A stretch of 64,000 nucleotides of DNA from Pseudobdellovibrionaceae bacterium (lineage in GTDB: Bacteria > Bdellovibrionota > Bdellovibrionia > Bdellovibrionales > Bdellovibrionaceae): NCBI GenBank assembly GCA_019637875.1, contig JAHBUW010000016.1, forward strand, positions 1 through 64,000. The letters are read 5' to 3'. Under the pieces are notes generated by a model, which worked only from the letters and a program-made list of their open reading frames with translations, had not been told where the DNA came from and made no database searches. Position numbers and translations under genes: made by a program. Of the stretch, positions 45,128-52,585 are shown in pieces; the stretch's first letter is position 1; every line of letters starts with the position of its first letter.

Positions 45128-45157
45128 GACCCGGACTGAGACACCGGGGTCTTTTTT
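45128..45157 (+). terminator. orphan terminator in a divergent gap
   Basis: GACCCGG (45128-45134), a 9-base loop and CCGGGGTC (45144-45151) form a stem of seven pairs with one bulge. Six T follow (45152-45157). It points in the plus direction, but no plus-strand gene precedes it in the gap (44966-45127). The possibilities are a small RNA, or an attenuator after the 15-codon frame starting at 45051 (MNRVKRSAFAHHDGT). Confidence 0.6.
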
Positions 45158-45215
45158 GTCAGGGCCGCCCCCAAGCCAAATCGAACAGAATGGAGTCCTA
45201 GGCCTAGGAGGCTCC

Positions 45216-45632
45216 ATGAAACAACGCCGGAACATCTTCGCCGTCATCGTCATCTTTCTGGGACTGTCGCTCATCGCGGGCGATCTGGCCGCCCGGTCGC
45301 GCGTGCAATCGCTCGCGCAAGAGCTCGTGCAGATGGATCTCGAGGGGACGCGTTGGTCGCTGGCCTCGAAACTTTTGGACTCGGGTTATCCCGCGCGTTG
45401 CGTGAGCGATCTGCTCGTCGATCTGTCGCTCGCCCATGTCACGGTGACCGCGATGAACGAAAGCTGCGTGTTGGGGGCGGGCGGCGCGGACACCTGCAGC
45501 TTCCGCTCAGCGGGAGAAACCGAGGGCCGCGTCGGACTGGGGCTGCATCGTTTAGAGTCGTGTCGGCGCCTCGCGGGTGAACGGGCGCTCGACGCCGAGG
45601 TCCGCTGGCCGTCATCGGCCGCCCGTTTCTGA
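45216..45632 (+). CDS. small membrane-anchored protein, unknown function
   Basis: 138 residues from the ATG at 45216, preceded by TAGGAGG (45206-45212). An N-terminal membrane helix (residues 6-25, NIFAVIVIFLGLSLIAGDLA) is followed by a helical stretch (RVQSLAQELVQMDLEGTRWS) and a Cys-containing region (ARCVSD, ESCVLG, DTCSF, ESCRRL). Four Cys may form disulphides in the periplasm. The helix lacks a prepilin motif. It sits directly upstream of two pseudopilin-like genes and may be a minor component of the same system. The frame extends upstream to 45156 without a good start. Confidence 0.65.
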   Translation: MKQRRNIFAVIVIFLGLSLIAGDLAARSRVQSLAQELVQMDLEGTRWSLASKLLDSGYPARCVSDLLVDLSLAHVTVTAMNESCVLGAGGADTCSFRSAGETEGRVGLGLHRLESCRRLAGERALDAEVRWPSSAARF

Positions 45633-45751
45633 ACCCCGTGGGTCTTCGCGAGAGGTGGCTTATTTCGGGACGTCTCACCGGATGATTCTTCGCGGTTTCT
45701 TCAAGGCGTTTTCCGTTCCCCTAAGAGACAATACTCGAGGGGGATGCTGTT

Positions 45752-46642
45752 ATGTCGTTTCGCGCTTTCGCCAATGAGCGGGGGTCCAGCCTCGTTCAGG
45801 TTCTGATGGTTTTGGTCGTCTCGGCCGTCACGAATTTGGCTTTGATGAACCTCTTGTCCGATCAAGGACGTCAACACCGGGACATTTACGTTAAAACCTC
45901 GGCCCTCGCGATCCGTCAGAATCTGATGGGCGTGATGAGCAATCACGCGGCGTGGGCGAAAACGCGCGGCAAGTCCGCGTTCATGACCTGCCGTGGGGCG
46001 AAAGACGATTCGCCTTATTGCTGGGGTCAGCCCTACCGCAAAAGTCCGGGCGACAATCGCGGCCCCGCGAGCGTCTCGGGCGGCGTCGCGGAAAAAACGA
46101 TCGTACCGGCCGCGGTCTCGCTGAACCTGTACGACGCGCGTGGCGAGCTTGTGCACTCCAATGATCCGGATGCGGGTTACACGGCGACGGGCGAGCCTTG
46201 CACCGGTTTCAAGGATAGCGGCAACGACGACTGTCCGTTGAAATTCGATGTGGAGTGGCGTGCGGTCTGCAACAGCGTCACGTGCAGCGCCACCGATTTT
46301 TCCGCGCCGGAGTTCGTGACGATCCGCGCACGCTACGCGCCGAAGTCCCGCGAACTCGAGACCGCCTTCAATCCTTTGAATTACGGATTGGTCGAGCAGA
46401 ATCGACTGCTCTTCGCGGCGCAGGCGTCACCGGCGCTCGACTGCGCGATGAAGTCGCGCATCTTCGTGGGGCCGGGCCGCCAAGTGAACGGTCTGACCGC
46501 GGACGGACAAGGTTGCATCGCCTACGAAGCCTTCTACGGTCCGCGCGGTGAGCGCGGCACGAAAGGCGATCGTGGATTCACGGGCGCGACGGGACCTCAA
46601 GGACCGCAAGGTCCGGCGGGCGCATCGGCGGTGTGCCCATGA
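45752..46642 (+). CDS. pseudopilin-like protein with C-terminal collagen-like tail
   Basis: 296 residues. The N-terminus (MSFRAFANERGSSLVQVLMV) matches a prepilin leader ending in Gly10 or 11, then a helix of about 20 residues. The usual Glu at +5 is replaced by Gln, so processing may be unusual. The globular part has six or more Cys (GKSAFMTCRGA, DDSPYCWGQ, GEPCTGFKDSGNDDCPLKF, VCNSVTC) and ends in ten uninterrupted Gly-X-Y triplets (residues 263-292: GPR GER GTK GDR GFT GAT GPQ GPQ GPA GAS) before AVCP. It is paralogous to the next gene over most of its length. The next ATG overlaps its stop (ATGA). Confidence 0.85.
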   Translation: MSFRAFANERGSSLVQVLMVLVVSAVTNLALMNLLSDQGRQHRDIYVKTSALAIRQNLMGVMSNHAAWAKTRGKSAFMTCRGAKDDSPYCWGQPYRKSPGDNRGPASVSGGVAEKTIVPAAVSLNLYDARGELVHSNDPDAGYTATGEPCTGFKDSGNDDCPLKFDVEWRAVCNSVTCSATDFSAPEFVTIRARYAPKSRELETAFNPLNYGLVEQNRLLFAAQASPALDCAMKSRIFVGPGRQVNGLTADGQGCIAYEAFYGPRGERGTKGDRGFTGATGPQGPQGPAGASAVCP

Positions 46643-48012
46643 GAAATCCGTTTCGCGAGCAGCGCGGTTTTTCGATGACCGAGATTCTGGTCGCCTCGGC
46701 GGCGCTCAGCGTGACGCTGATTTTCAGCGCGCGGATGATCGCGGTGAATCAACATCATCTGCAAGTGAACATGGCCGCCTTCAACATCGACGGTCTGCGC
46801 ACGATGGCGCTCGGCGCGCTGACCGAGCAGCACTCTTGGAACCTGACCATCGCGGGCAATTCCGACATGGCCTGCGCGCAAAGCAGCTCCATCTCGTGTC
46901 CGGCGCAGATCACCCATGGTGACGGGATGCTGATCGATCTTTACGGACCCGACGGTCGGCGGATCATCGACAAGCGCCGCTTCGCCGGGTTCACCACCAG
47001 TGGCACCGCCTGTGACGAGTTCGATGAAAACGGCAACGACCGCTGTCCCTTACGTATGGAAGTGCGCTGGCGTCTGGAGTGCGACGGTAGTCCTTGTCGT
47101 TATCCGAATGAAGTCGTGACGGTCGTTTTCCGTTACGCGCCCAAGTCGACGGACCCGTTGATCGGCAACGTCGCGCGTTTCAATATCGTGAACTTCAACC
47201 GTCGCGGGATGTCCCACGAGGTCTCGCCGGTCGTGGCCTGCGCGGCGATGAATCAAACCTTCGTCGGTTTCGGCAAGTCCGTGACCAATGGGGAGGGCTT
47301 CATCACGGCGGCGAATTCCATGGGCTGCGTTTCGTCGGCGGCCTTTAAGGGCCGCACCGGTTTTCGCGGACTGCTGGGCGAAACGGGACTGACCGGCGCG
47401 CGCGGTCCGGCGGGCGCACGCGGTCCCGCGGGGCATGCGTATCCCGCCGGGACGAGTTTGAGCTCCATCACGTCGGGTTCGGGCTCGGGCTCGAGTTCCG
47501 GCGCCGGCGGAGCCGGAGGCGCGGGTGGGGCGGGCGGCGGCGTCGCGGGCGGCACGGGGGTCACTGCGGGCACGGGAGGACCGGTCATTCCGGAAGGGAC
47601 CGATCCCAATGTCGTGTGCAGCTCATATCCCCAAGTGTGTCAGTGGTATCTGCAATATCTGAATCGTTACCCCGAACCTTCGGGCGCGGCCTACTGGGCG
47701 TCCTCCTTGGCGAACGGGGTGTCGCCCGACGTGATCGAAGATTACTTCCGGTTGGTGGCCTCGGGCGGTGATCGGGTCGTCGAGGGCTTCGACGCCGTCG
47801 GGGCGTGGAACGACATCGCGGCGAAGAAAAACCTGCCCACGGGATTCAACGGCGAATTCTGCACGAACTCGGTCGAGTGCTCGAGCCTGAGTGCCGAAGC
47901 CCACGCCGAATACGCGAAGGTCATGGACGCCTACTGCTCGGCGAATCCTTCGAAGTGTTACATCGTCTACGGCGTCGGCAACTCCGAAACCCGGCGCATG
48001 GCGGGCGAGTAG
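46639..48012 (+). CDS. pseudopilin-like protein with collagen-like and DUF4214-like domains
   Basis: 457 residues from the ATG at 46639, which overlaps the previous stop. The prepilin motif G|FSMTEILV with Glu at +5 (Glu15) is intact. The Cys-rich globular domain is homologous to the previous protein (NGNDRCPLRMEVRWRLEC versus SGNDDCPLKFDVEWRAVC). Nine Gly-X-Y triplets (residues 238-264) follow, then a Gly/Ser/Ala linker (280-315) and a C-terminal domain resembling DUF4214 (residues about 333-380: YLQYLNRYPEPSGAAYWASS). It ends with Cys-containing helices. The domain mix (pseudopilin, collagen, DUF4214) is unusual. It is probably the tip or surface part of a filament. Confidence 0.85.
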   Translation: MRNPFREQRGFSMTEILVASAALSVTLIFSARMIAVNQHHLQVNMAAFNIDGLRTMALGALTEQHSWNLTIAGNSDMACAQSSSISCPAQITHGDGMLIDLYGPDGRRIIDKRRFAGFTTSGTACDEFDENGNDRCPLRMEVRWRLECDGSPCRYPNEVVTVVFRYAPKSTDPLIGNVARFNIVNFNRRGMSHEVSPVVACAAMNQTFVGFGKSVTNGEGFITAANSMGCVSSAAFKGRTGFRGLLGETGLTGARGPAGARGPAGHAYPAGTSLSSITSGSGSGSSSGAGGAGGAGGAGGGVAGGTGVTAGTGGPVIPEGTDPNVVCSSYPQVCQWYLQYLNRYPEPSGAAYWASSLANGVSPDVIEDYFRLVASGGDRVVEGFDAVGAWNDIAAKKNLPTGFNGEFCTNSVECSSLSAEAHAEYAKVMDAYCSANPSKCYIVYGVGNSETRRMAGE

Positions 48013-48033
48013 TCGAGGGCCCCAAAACGCAAA

Positions 48034-48063
48034 AAGCCCACGGCGAACCGCGGGCTTCGTCTT
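48034..48063 (+). terminator. terminator of the pseudopilin pair
   Basis: AAGCCC-A-CGG, CGAA loop, CCG-C-GGGCTT (about 48034-48055) is a 10-bp stem with one mismatch, followed by a short T-containing stretch (CGTCTTG). It lies 21 bases after the stop at 48012. Confidence 0.7.
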
Positions 48064-48105
48064 GCCGCCCCGAGGAAAGGACGGACAAGACCCGAACGAA
48101 GGTCA

Positions 48106-48198
48106 AGCGGGACCCCTCCCGCTCGACCGAATAACCCCAAGTGCGAAGCGGACCCCTCCGCGTCGCTACCCGATGAGCCGCCACTCTCGCGGCGGCTC
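48106..48198. repeat. three hairpins in a convergent gap
   Basis: AGCGGGA-CCCC-TCCCGCT (48106-48123), GCGGA-CCCC-TCCGC (48148-48161) and GAGCCGCC-N8-GGCGGCTC (48175-48198). The first two are near copies with the same CCCC loop, followed by CTCGACC and GTCGC. They lie between the terminator at 48034 and the stop of the convergent VWA lipoprotein at 48225. They add to the pattern of hairpin-loaded convergent gaps in this window. Confidence 0.6.
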
Positions 48199-48224
48199 GA
48201 GACCCATAGCATCTGCTTTCAAAC

Positions 48225-49475
48225 TTAATTCAAGACGGTGAAATCGATTTCGACCTGGAACTGCTCGAGTTCGCCCAGATTCAATCCCTCATTGAGGATG
48301 ATCTGGTTCGTATCGGGCAGGTAAGTCCAACCTTTCAGGTCGCCCTTCGGCAAGACCTTGCCGTTCATTTTCACGGTGATCGGCTCGGAAACGTCCGGCA
48401 CTTTCTTCAGGACGATTTTGAAGTTCATCGCCTTGTTGATCAAAGTGCGTCCCAGTCCCGCCATCTGACCGCCGAAATCTTTCGTGCGGAGGTCAAACGC
48501 CGAACCCTTCATCAAACGAACGAGTTCCGCGATCTGTTCGGGACCCTTCAGGGCCGGCACGATCGCCGGATCCACCGAATAGTCCGCGCAACGCGAAAGC
48601 GATCCGTTCGGGAACGCTTTGTTGAACGAGGTCAGTCCCGGGTTTTGACCCTTTTGGAACTGAACCATTTCGTCCAAGCGCGCCAGCGCCGCGAGCACCG
48701 TCACGGTCGCTTCGCCACGGACTTTCGATTTCAGGTCCGCCGCCAGAACGGCCGCCTTCATCGTTTTCGACGGATCGATCATATCGGGCGTCGCGTCTTC
48801 CGTATCGGTGACCATCACGATCGCGAGATGGGCTTCGGGACGGCGGAAACCCGCGTTCACTCCCGACAGCATTTCGTCCGACAACGCCGCCATCACGGGC
48901 GAGAAGAGCTCTTCCGTTTCGGGACCGGTGGTCGCCGGGTTTTTCGGATCGTAAGCTTCAAAACCGACGTACAGGGTTTTCGAAAGCGTATTCGCGAGAT
49001 CCTTGGTTTTCGGCGTCACGAAACGGACGTTCGAACCCTGACCGTAGACGGGACGGAGTTCGCCGTTTTTATATTTGCGGTTCGCCGTTCCGTAGAGCTT
49101 CGAGTCCCACGTTACGGTCACGCCGATGTGGAAATCGATCTTGTCGTTTTTCAGGAAGCCTTCGACGAAACGATTGATGTTCTTCGCCAGGGAAGCCTGG
49201 TCCGAACACATCGACTGCGAGGTATCGACGACGAACAGAATGTCCATCGGGACGGCCTTCTGACCGGCCAGATCTTCCTTCTGCGTGAACTTCTCTTTCG
49301 CGCCCGGTTTCGGCGGCGCTTCGTTTTGTTTTACGGGATCGAACGAAGGCTTCACCGGGGGAATGTAGACTTCCGGAGTCCCGGTCAAATCCGAGTTCAC
49401 GGGCTGCACGCAAGCGGCGAGTCCCAACATCATCGAGCCGACGACGAGCGCCGGTTTCAAAAAGTGGTTCATCAC
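48225..49475 (-). CDS. VWA-domain lipoprotein, last gene of the envelope-machine cluster
   Basis: 416 residues with a lipoprotein signal (MMNHFLKPALVVGSMMLGLA, then AC with Cys22). After a Pro/Lys linker comes a von Willebrand factor A domain with MIDAS DxSxS in DILFVVDTSQSMCSDQ and later strands HLAIVMVTDTEDATPD. The C-terminal part (ITVKMNGKVLPKGDLKGWTY) forms a beta domain as in the lipoprotein at 35809. The start overlaps the previous stop (ATGA). VWA proteins near ExbB/D-type motors often mediate contacts with other envelope or extracellular proteins. Its role in this machine is inferred from position. Confidence 0.85.
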   Translation of the reverse strand: MMNHFLKPALVVGSMMLGLAACVQPVNSDLTGTPEVYIPPVKPSFDPVKQNEAPPKPGAKEKFTQKEDLAGQKAVPMDILFVVDTSQSMCSDQASLAKNINRFVEGFLKNDKIDFHIGVTVTWDSKLYGTANRKYKNGELRPVYGQGSNVRFVTPKTKDLANTLSKTLYVGFEAYDPKNPATTGPETEELFSPVMAALSDEMLSGVNAGFRRPEAHLAIVMVTDTEDATPDMIDPSKTMKAAVLAADLKSKVRGEATVTVLAALARLDEMVQFQKGQNPGLTSFNKAFPNGSLSRCADYSVDPAIVPALKGPEQIAELVRLMKGSAFDLRTKDFGGQMAGLGRTLINKAMNFKIVLKKVPDVSEPITVKMNGKVLPKGDLKGWTYLPDTNQIILNEGLNLGELEQFQVEIDFTVLN

Positions 49476-50386
49476 AGAGTCCTCCCGGTTTTCGAATCGC
49501 AGGTAAAGAGGTCGGCCTGAGTCTTATCGACTTCATCCGCCCACAGTTCCTGGTCGCCGTTGAAGATCATGGTGTCTTTGTCTTTCTTGATCTCGGTCAG
49601 CTGCTTCGATCCGAACTGATTCGGGATGAAGGCGCGCTGGATCGCCTCGACTTCCACCAGGTGCAGATGCTGCAGGATCTTGTGGTTGCGCTGGTTTTCC
49701 AGCTTCGCCAAAGCTTGCAGACGCTGCATCAAGAGGGCGCGGTTCGCGGTCTTGATCGCGACGTTCGCCGACTTATCCAGATAGAAACGACGGGGCAGCA
49801 CGTGGAAGTTCTCGGGCTTCAGGCCTTCGAACGTTTTTTTCGACATCATGTGCTCGACCGCGCCGACTTGTTTTTCGTTCAAGGCGCCCTTGGTCAGAGC
49901 TTCGATGCCGCCGACGTAGTCGCCCATCTTCGCTTTGGTGTCACCCAAAGTGGCGAAGACCGCGTTGTAGTCGCAGCTGTAAAGCTGAACGATCGACTGG
50001 AGCAGGAAAGGCTCAAGGTCGATCTGCGTCTTCAGATAGTCATTGGTCAACGAACGCACCTGCGCCGCCGCCATCTGGTATTCCTTCAGGCGCAGCGAGG
50101 TCCACGCGAGTTCTTCGCGCGCGATGGGCCAACGATCCGAAGTCGTCGGAATCTTCGCGTACTCGGCCGCCGCGGTTTTGAACTGACCTTTTTTGAAAGC
50201 CAGACGCGCGCGCGACAGGATCGCTTGCTCGCCCTTCAGGCCTTGACCCAGACGGGTCACGTTGACCTTCGAGTCCAGGGCACCCTTCGCGGCCTCGGAA
50301 AGCTTGGAAGCGTGAACTTCCGAAGCGAGTCCGAGGGCCAGCATGGGCGCCAGGATGATGAAGGTGACGGAATCACGCAAAATCAT
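49472..50386 (-). CDS. exported TPR-like protein of the envelope machine
   Basis: 304 residues with a signal peptide (MILRDSVTFIILAPMLALGLASEVHA). The mature part consists of helix pairs that look like TPR units (ILSRARLAFKKGQFKTAAAEYA, DRWPIAREELAWTSLRLKEY, QMAAAQVRSLTNDYLKTQ), then a second helical region. Its place between a beta-barrel gene and a VWA lipoprotein matches the AglT/GltE-type position in the Myxococcus gliding clusters. The family name is inferred from order and repeats, not from a clear motif. Start and stop overlap both neighbours by ATGA. Confidence 0.75.
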   Translation of the reverse strand: MILRDSVTFIILAPMLALGLASEVHASKLSEAAKGALDSKVNVTRLGQGLKGEQAILSRARLAFKKGQFKTAAAEYAKIPTTSDRWPIAREELAWTSLRLKEYQMAAAQVRSLTNDYLKTQIDLEPFLLQSIVQLYSCDYNAVFATLGDTKAKMGDYVGGIEALTKGALNEKQVGAVEHMMSKKTFEGLKPENFHVLPRRFYLDKSANVAIKTANRALLMQRLQALAKLENQRNHKILQHLHLVEVEAIQRAFIPNQFGSKQLTEIKKDKDTMIFNGDQELWADEVDKTQADLFTCDSKTGRTL

Positions 50387-51456
50387 AACAGGAGTCCCAT
50401 GGTAAAGGTCGCGACCGCACCTTCGATCCGGCGTTTACCGGTGAAGATTTGATCTTCGTAAGTTTGGTAACGGGCTTCGAAACGGCTGGTCAGGTGTTGG
50501 TTCCACCACATCCCCATGCCCAGACCGCCGGTCAAAAGCGGCGACGTTCCGTTTTTCAACTGCGTCTGTCCGCCGCCCGCCATGACGTAGAAGTCAAAGT
50601 ACGAAACGGTCGACTCGAACCAGCTGACTTTCCCGTAAACCGGGTAGAACGAAACGGTCGCCAGCGCCGTCGAAAGGGGCTGATCGAGATCGGGAACGAC
50701 GTAGTTATTGTTGTTCGCCGCCGCCATCTGCTCGGCGCGGTCATAGACGCGCTTGCCTTCGGGCGTGAGTTTGTTGAAGTTCATCTGGTAGCGCAGACCT
50801 ACCGAGAAGCGGGTATTCAAGTGGAAGTCGTACTGCAGACCCAAGTTCGAGGTCTCGTAGTACGAATCACCACCCGAAGCGACCGTGCCCACCGAAATCC
50901 CGAGCTCCGAGCGGAAGTCGCGCTCGATCACGCGCTTTTGCACGACGCGGTAAGTGTTCGCGGGAATGGAAGGACGGGCCTTCTGCATGATCTGCGATTG
51001 ATCGCCCAAAGTGTTCAGCGAATTGGAGTTGCCTTGCGCCATCGCGCTACGGCCCGCCAGCAGTCCGCCGATGAGGAGCATCGACAAACCGATGATCGAC
51101 AGGGCTTTGCGCGACGTCATTTTCTTTTGGGCGGACTTCAGGCTTTTCTTCGCCGACGTGATCTGCTTCTTCAGGGCCTGCAGGTCCATCATCGACTCAA
51201 GTTTCGATTTCGAGATCTCGATTTCACCGACGAGCTCACGCAGCGATTGGATTTTCTCTTTCGCGGCGGGCAGGGTGTTCGAGAAGGAAGATTGAATCTT
51301 CGCTTGCGCGCTCTTCAACGAAGCTTGCAGATCGGACTTCAGCGCTTGGGCGCGAGTCGCTTTTTTCTTGCGCAAGGTTCTTGTCTTCTTCACCGCCGAA
51401 GTGGCTTTCTTCGCCCGGACTGTTTTCTTCGCGGTTTTGGTCGTCTCTTTTTTCAT
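50383..51456 (-). CDS. outer membrane beta-barrel protein with Lys/Ala-rich N-terminal extension
   Basis: 357 residues from the ATG at 51456, which has GAGGAG 6 bases upstream. Residues 1-112 are a Lys/Ala/Thr-rich, histone-H1-like and coiled-coil segment (KKTVRAKKATSAVKKTRTLR). A signal-like helix follows at 113-140 (MTSRKALSIIGLSMLLIGGL ... SAMA|Q), then a barrel with strands (TRFSVGLRYQMNFNKLT, SWFESTVSYFDFYVMAGGGQ) and terminal GAVATFTMGLLL. The second start at 51120 would give a plain exported barrel but has only a weak Shine-Dalgarno. The extension could be cytoplasmic, or the two forms could coexist. Part of the gliding-like cluster. Confidence 0.78.
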   Translation of the reverse strand: MKKETTKTAKKTVRAKKATSAVKKTRTLRKKKATRAQALKSDLQASLKSAQAKIQSSFSNTLPAAKEKIQSLRELVGEIEISKSKLESMMDLQALKKQITSAKKSLKSAQKKMTSRKALSIIGLSMLLIGGLLAGRSAMAQGNSNSLNTLGDQSQIMQKARPSIPANTYRVVQKRVIERDFRSELGISVGTVASGGDSYYETSNLGLQYDFHLNTRFSVGLRYQMNFNKLTPEGKRVYDRAEQMAAANNNNYVVPDLDQPLSTALATVSFYPVYGKVSWFESTVSYFDFYVMAGGGQTQLKNGTSPLLTGGLGMGMWWNQHLTSRFEARYQTYEDQIFTGKRRIEGAVATFTMGLLL

Positions 51457-51531
51457 CTGCTACTCCTCGGGGTCTGGCGCGGGGTTAACATGGTTGGCTT
51501 CGGAGGGGGTCCTCAGCCAACCGAACAGATC

Positions 51532-52584
51532 TTACTTCGTTTCCGCGGTGGGTGCCGCTGTCACTTTTTTGTACACGATTTTATACTGAACGATCTTTTC
51601 GTCCGAAGTGGAGCCGGCGGGGCTGACCACTTTGAAGCTCACGCGCAACAGAACCGAGTCCGCGCCCGCGACGGGCTGGAGCTGGTTGTTGAGCTGCGCG
51701 GGCACGGCGAACAGGCTCGAATCGACGTCGTAGTGGAACAGCCACTCGCCGTTACCGACCTTCTCCACGCGGGCTTTCGCCGACGAGGGACGGACGAAGG
51801 GCGAACCGTTGTTCTCGTACAGACCGCCGGTCAGACCTTTATAGTCGTAACCCACCCACACTTCCGGCTGAAAGCCGTTGTAGGTGCCGGGCGCCGAAAC
51901 CTTCAGCGAGAACGACTTCTTTTCGCCCTCGTTGATCGTCGCGGGGAAGTTCTGCACTTCGATTTTGGGAACGCGCAGATCGCGACGGATGGTGTATTCG
52001 AAGGGTTTCGCCATGGAAACCGCGCCGAAAGCCTGCTCCAGGCGTTTCTGCTTGTCCGCGTTCGCGTCTTTAATCGACTTGATCTGCAGCTGAAGTTTCA
52101 GGTTGCCGGTCTTCTCGCGGCTGGTGCCGACGAGGCTATCGACCGCGGGAGTGTAGGTCAGCTTATAGACCTTTTTGTTCGCCTCGGCCGAAACCTGTTC
52201 GAACTTCGCGCCGTCCAGATCCGCCAGCGAGGCGTTGAAGTCGATCTGACCTTGCAGCATACGGACTTCGAAGTTCACGCTCGACTCGATCCCCGCGGTG
52301 AAGCTGACGGGACCCAGATTGTTGATCTGCAAGAGCTGCGCGGCCGCGTAGTTCTGGTCGGGCTCTTTCGCGTAGTAAACCGGACGGTCCACGGGGACTT
52401 CTTTGACCACGATGACTTCTTTGGTCGGCGGATCAACCCGGCGCAGATCGTCGGGATTGGTCACGGGGCGCGAGTTCGCCGTCAAAGGATACTCTTTCAA
52501 GGGATCCTGGGACATCGGTCCGCACGCCGAAAGGGCCAGCATGGAGGCAATCGCAATTTGCGAGTAGATCAGTGTGTTCTTCAT
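51532..52584 (-). CDS. lipoprotein of the envelope machine
   Basis: 350 residues from the ATG at 52584, preferred over a GTG at 52593 because AAAGGTGG precedes it at the usual distance. The lipobox is LSAC in MLALSACGPMSQDP (Cys22 or so). A long beta-rich mature part follows, with segments such as KSFSLKVSAPGTYNGFQPEV and LLRVSFKVVSPAGSTSD. The body resembles tandem Ig-like beta sandwiches. It lies between the AgmX-type gene and the barrel gene, a position used by outer-membrane lipoproteins in Glt-type clusters. The start overlaps the AgmX stop. Confidence 0.78.
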   Translation of the reverse strand: MKNTLIYSQIAIASMLALSACGPMSQDPLKEYPLTANSRPVTNPDDLRRVDPPTKEVIVVKEVPVDRPVYYAKEPDQNYAAAQLLQINNLGPVSFTAGIESSVNFEVRMLQGQIDFNASLADLDGAKFEQVSAEANKKVYKLTYTPAVDSLVGTSREKTGNLKLQLQIKSIKDANADKQKRLEQAFGAVSMAKPFEYTIRRDLRVPKIEVQNFPATINEGEKKSFSLKVSAPGTYNGFQPEVWVGYDYKGLTGGLYENNGSPFVRPSSAKARVEKVGNGEWLFHYDVDSSLFAVPAQLNNQLQPVAGADSVLLRVSFKVVSPAGSTSDEKIVQYKIVYKKVTAAPTAETK

Positions 52585-52585
52585 A

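Noticed and set aside
45100-45160. Possible tRNA T-loop (CCCCGGTTCGCAAG) in the divergent gap
   Set aside because: No acceptor stem, anticodon arm or D-arm can be paired around it; the hairpin with six T fits a terminator better.
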